The translations under genes were made by a program, and so were the position numbers. Below, piece after piece: positions 61,708 through 64,000 of a stretch of 64,000 bases of DNA. How positions within the stretch are numbered: position 1 is the first letter of the stretch; every line of letters starts with the position of its first letter. Source of the DNA: PKWO01 sp036384915 (GTDB lineage Bacteria > Pseudomonadota > Gammaproteobacteria > Burkholderiales > Burkholderiaceae_D); the NCBI GenBank assembly GCA_036384915.1, contig DASVLJ010000070.1:100059-164058 (forward strand), in the 5' to 3' direction. Below the pieces are notes generated by a model. The model was not told the DNA's origin and did no database searches. It saw only the letters and a program-made list of their open reading frames with translations.

Positions 61708-61974
61708 TCAGCCGCCGTTAGGGTTGCTCTGCCGCTTGCCGTCTTTGCGCGACTGGCGTATCTGCTGCATCCTCTGCTTGCAGGAATCGGAAACATTTTC
61801 CTTGTTGTCCTTGAGGCAGGCCATCAAGCGCCCCCCTCCCGGCTGCACGTTGGGGCAAAGCTTTTGCAGATCGTTGCGGCAGTCGCTGAGGCGGTCGAGC
61901 TTGGCGGGCGGATCTTCGGCCCAGGCGCTGCCTGCTGCGAGCAGCGTCGAAATCAGCAACAGGGTGCGGTTCAC
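61708..61974 (-). CDS. Small secreted Cys-rich protein (GLG1-like repeat)
   Basis: 88 residues with a signal peptide (MNRTLLLISTLLAAGSAWA). The mature part has CRNDLQKLCPNVQ, then CLKDNKENVSDSCKQRM, the spacing of a Cys-rich GLG1 repeat. The AAGGAG at 61981-61986 touches an in-frame ATG at 61980, leaving no spacer; the GTG six bases on, at 61974, gives normal spacing and is taken as the start. Confidence 0.7.
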   Translation of the reverse strand: MNRTLLLISTLLAAGSAWAEDPPAKLDRLSDCRNDLQKLCPNVQPGGGRLMACLKDNKENVSDSCKQRMQQIRQSRKDGKRQSNPNGG

Positions 61975-62252
61975 GTTCATCTCCTTGAGTCTTGCCGGCA
62001 GGGCCGTGTCTTGTTGCCGGTCCAATTGTTATCGTGGGCCAAATGTAGCATGCTCCCGCGCGGGATTTGCGCGGTGAAAAATTTTCTTACATTCTTGTAT
62101 GATTCGTTATCAATTGCCGTCCTCGGTCATGCTGCGCACGACCACCTGCGACTTGCGCAGAGCCCGGGGTTTGTTCAGACGGAAGTGGCGCAATGCCCGC
62201 TGTTTCTTTGTCGGCCTGTTCTTGCCGGGTCTTTGCTTCGCGATCGGTTTTT

Positions 62253-63014
62253 TTAAAAAGCCGTCACGCCGCCATCGACAGGCATGGCGATGCCGGTCGT
62301 GAAGCCCGCCATATCGCTGCATAGGTAAAGCACGGCGGCGGCGATTTCGTCGACGGAGCCGATACGCCCGACCGGGTGCATGGCGTAGGCCAGTTCGGCC
62401 TTCTTCGGATCGGCGTCTTGTGCACGACGGAACATCTCGGTATCGATTACTGCCGGGCAGACGGCGTTGACGCGGATGCGCTTTTTCGCATATTCGACCG
62501 CCGCGCTCTTGGTCAAGCCGATCACGGCATGCTTGGAAGCGGAATAGATGCTCATCTTCGGTGCTGCGCCAAGGCCGGCGACCGAAGCGGTGTTGACGAT
62601 GGCGCCGCCGCCTTGGGCCAACATGACGGGAATCTCATGCTTCATGCAAAGCCAGACGCCTTTGACGTTGACGTCCATGATGGCGTCGAAATCGGCTTCA
62701 TTGCCTTCGGCCAGGCGCGTCTGCTCCTTCTCTATGCCGGCATTATTGAAGGCATAGTCGATCCGGCCATAGACCGACAGCGTTTCCTTGATCAGCGACT
62801 GGACTTGCGCATCGATCGATACGTCGCACGGCACGAAGACGGCTTCACCGCCGGCATCGAGAATCGTATCGACGGTGGCCTTGCCGCCGGTGATGTCGAT
62901 ATCCGAGACGACAACCTTCAAGCCGTGCGCGGCAAAGGCGATCGAGGCCGCGCGGCCTATGCCGTTGCCCGCACCCGTGACCAATGCGACCGTGCCCGAA
63001 AATAGCATGTTCAT
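62253..63014 (-). CDS. SDR family oxidoreductase
   Basis: 253 residues. Classical SDR with cofactor loop TGAGNGIGRAA, NNAG, catalytic Ser/Tyr/Lys (VNTASVAGLGAAPKMSIYSASK), and PVDGGVTAF at the C-terminus. Resembles 3-oxoacyl-ACP reductase or glucose dehydrogenase types; substrate unknown. AGGGGA precedes the ATG at 63014. Confidence 0.88.
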   Translation of the reverse strand: MNMLFSGTVALVTGAGNGIGRAASIAFAAHGLKVVVSDIDITGGKATVDTILDAGGEAVFVPCDVSIDAQVQSLIKETLSVYGRIDYAFNNAGIEKEQTRLAEGNEADFDAIMDVNVKGVWLCMKHEIPVMLAQGGGAIVNTASVAGLGAAPKMSIYSASKHAVIGLTKSAAVEYAKKRIRVNAVCPAVIDTEMFRRAQDADPKKAELAYAMHPVGRIGSVDEIAAAVLYLCSDMAGFTTGIAMPVDGGVTAF

Positions 63015-63107
63015 GGTGTCCCCTGATGTTTTACTTGAGATGTCCGTATCAATTGATATCCGCGTCAATTTAGCACGATATTTGGCACGATGTGCCCTTG
63101 ATGCTTG

Positions 63108-63674
63108 CTATCTTGCCCGCCACTCGCGCGCGAGCAAGCCGTAGATGACGGAATCCGATATTTCGCCTCCAACCTTCCAGCGCTCGCGCAGCAAGCCTTC
63201 GCGCGAAAAGCCTAGCTTCTCCAGCGTGCGTGCCGAGGCAAGATTGCCGGGATGGACATCGGCTTCGACCCGGCTCAAACGCAGCGCCGCGAAGCCATAG
63301 TCAAGCAGGGCGCGCAGCGCTTCCCGCATATAGCCCTTGCCCCAATGCTCGCGCCGCAATTCATATCCGATTTCGGCACGCCATCCGCCGTTGTCGAAGC
63401 GAAACAACGTGCAACTGCCGATGATGCCGCCCTCGCCGAACGGCGCCAGGCCCAAGCGCAGGTGATCGCTGGCAGACATGGCCGCAATGTCGCGCGCGAT
63501 CCATTGCTCGGCCTGCTCAATCCGGTTCCATGGCGCGGAGGCCTCGTAGCGCATGGTTTCGGGGTCGCCGCGTATGGCCAGCATGTCGGCGGCGTCGCTT
63601 TGGCTTATCGGCCGCAAATCCATGCGTTCGGTACGCAAGCTCAGGCCGGAAAAATTTCTTGCGGATGGCGTCAC
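63108..63674 (-). CDS. GNAT N-acetyltransferase (RimJ/RimL type)
   Basis: 188 residues. RimJ/RimL-like GNAT fold with RTERMDLRPISQSDAADML, the acetyl-CoA loop REHWGKGYMREALR and the terminal EADVHPGNLASARTLEKLG. The GTG start overlaps the end of the preceding frame (GTGA). May acetylate a protein N-terminus or small amine. Confidence 0.87.
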   Translation of the reverse strand: MTPSARNFSGLSLRTERMDLRPISQSDAADMLAIRGDPETMRYEASAPWNRIEQAEQWIARDIAAMSASDHLRLGLAPFGEGGIIGSCTLFRFDNGGWRAEIGYELRREHWGKGYMREALRALLDYGFAALRLSRVEADVHPGNLASARTLEKLGFSREGLLRERWKVGGEISDSVIYGLLAREWRAR

Positions 63675-63870
63675 TTGCGTTCGCGCTTCATCGTGTAGGC
63701 CATGTTGTTCAGGGCGAACAGCGTCGTGTCCGCATCGAGCAGGTGGAGACTTGCCGGGCGCCGCTGAAGGTTTCCTGTGCCGCAGCGCCGGCGCAGGCGA
63801 GCCAGAGCAGGAGCAAAGGCGGAGTGGAGTCCAGGTACATCATGCCGTCGCCTAGGAGTCTGCGCGGCAG
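63671..63870 (-). pseudogene. Possible 3' end of an upstream gene, broken
   Basis: The frame ending at 63671 finishes ALNNMAYTMKRERK and overlaps the GNAT start by four bases, which is how coupled genes end. Upstream its coding look is lost, while a second frame (MMYLDSTPPLLLLWLACAG) resembles a signal peptide. A frameshift could join the two, but nothing proves it. Low confidence. Confidence 0.3.
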
Positions 63871-63872
63871 AA

Positions 63873-63998
63873 GCGAGTCGGCTGCAATGGATGGAGAAAA
63901 GTCCCACTTTGCCCCCGTTTTTCCGGCTGTAGCTACGGCTACAGTCCTCAAAAGCGAGGCCAAATTGGGCTCTTTTCCCACCCATTTCGCTTCGACTC
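63873..63998. repeat. 126-bp palindromic intergenic element at the right end
   Basis: The centre CTGTAGC (63927-63933), TACG, GCTACAG (63938-63944) is exactly half-way between 63873 and 63998. Flanks are mirrored imperfectly out to GCGAGTCG / CGACTCG. It has no coding capacity. Same design as the other palindromic elements but no sequence in common. Confidence 0.75.
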
Positions 63999-64000
63999 GT

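Noticed and set aside
63553..63855. Plus-strand frame of 100 codons at the right end
   Set aside because: It lies opposite the GNAT gene, has skewed composition and no domain.

Overview
The window is a chromosomal segment of a GC-rich betaproteobacterium, most likely a member of the Burkholderiales close to Oxalobacteraceae. The evidence is the gene order accD-folC-dedD-like-cvpA-purF-metZ at the left end, a PHA granule protein with an H1-like tail, and tRNA genes that encode their CCA ends. Coding density is high, neighbouring genes often overlap by 4 to 11 bases, and I see no rRNA, CRISPR array, prophage or intact insertion sequence. Gene identities rest on motifs and remembered family sequences, not on searches.

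Layout. 1-7 kb: housekeeping operon (acetyl-CoA carboxylase beta subunit, folate, purine and methionine synthesis). 7-11 kb (minus strand): patatin, TetR regulator, TPR protein and LOG nucleosidase, then a phasin-like protein behind a hairpin. 11.6-20 kb: a lipid-flavoured region with an alcohol-forming fatty acyl-CoA reductase closely resembling the 661-residue Marinobacter enzyme, a MerR/TipAS-like regulator with a textbook operator, two alpha/beta hydrolases, a GMC oxidoreductase with a Tat-exported partner, and an FFLEELY-type protein. 17-20.6 kb carries MITE-like palindromic elements flanked by CTAG. 20.6-29 kb: O-methyltransferase, a frameshifted oligopeptidase B, a diguanylate cyclase with duplicated sensor domains, a secreted serine hydrolase, an M1 peptidase and an LspA paralogue. 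29.6-30.8 kb: a strong Fur box ahead of three unknown small proteins. 30.8-34.1 kb: divergent metR/metE. 34-43.5 kb: a second patatin, a 1279-residue M48 membrane protease fused to a long C-terminal region, a GGDEF-EAL protein and a DUF3667 protein. 43.5-44 kb: tRNA-Gln, -Trp, -Arg and -Cys.

45.3-56.6 kb is the most system-like stretch. A cytosolic TPR-GAF histidine kinase and a DctD/NtrC-type sigma-54 activator are encoded divergently from a secreted sedolisin (S53) protease. The intergenic region holds a perfect 18-bp palindrome about 145 bp upstream of a well-matched -24/-12 promoter pointing at the protease. A TPR-sulfotransferase follows, then a MASE1-type histidine kinase with a FixJ-type regulator. 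The right end has a MarR regulator, a degenerate HD-GYP protein, a secreted unknown, an MFS transporter, a solute-binding protein, a small Cys-rich secreted protein, an SDR, a GNAT acetyltransferase and a 126-bp palindromic repeat.

Recurring themes are c-di-GMP signalling (two GGDEF proteins and a catalytically dead HD-GYP), lipid turnover (two patatins, two lipases, acyl-CoA reductase, phasin) and several unrelated palindromic repeat families placed at gene ends.
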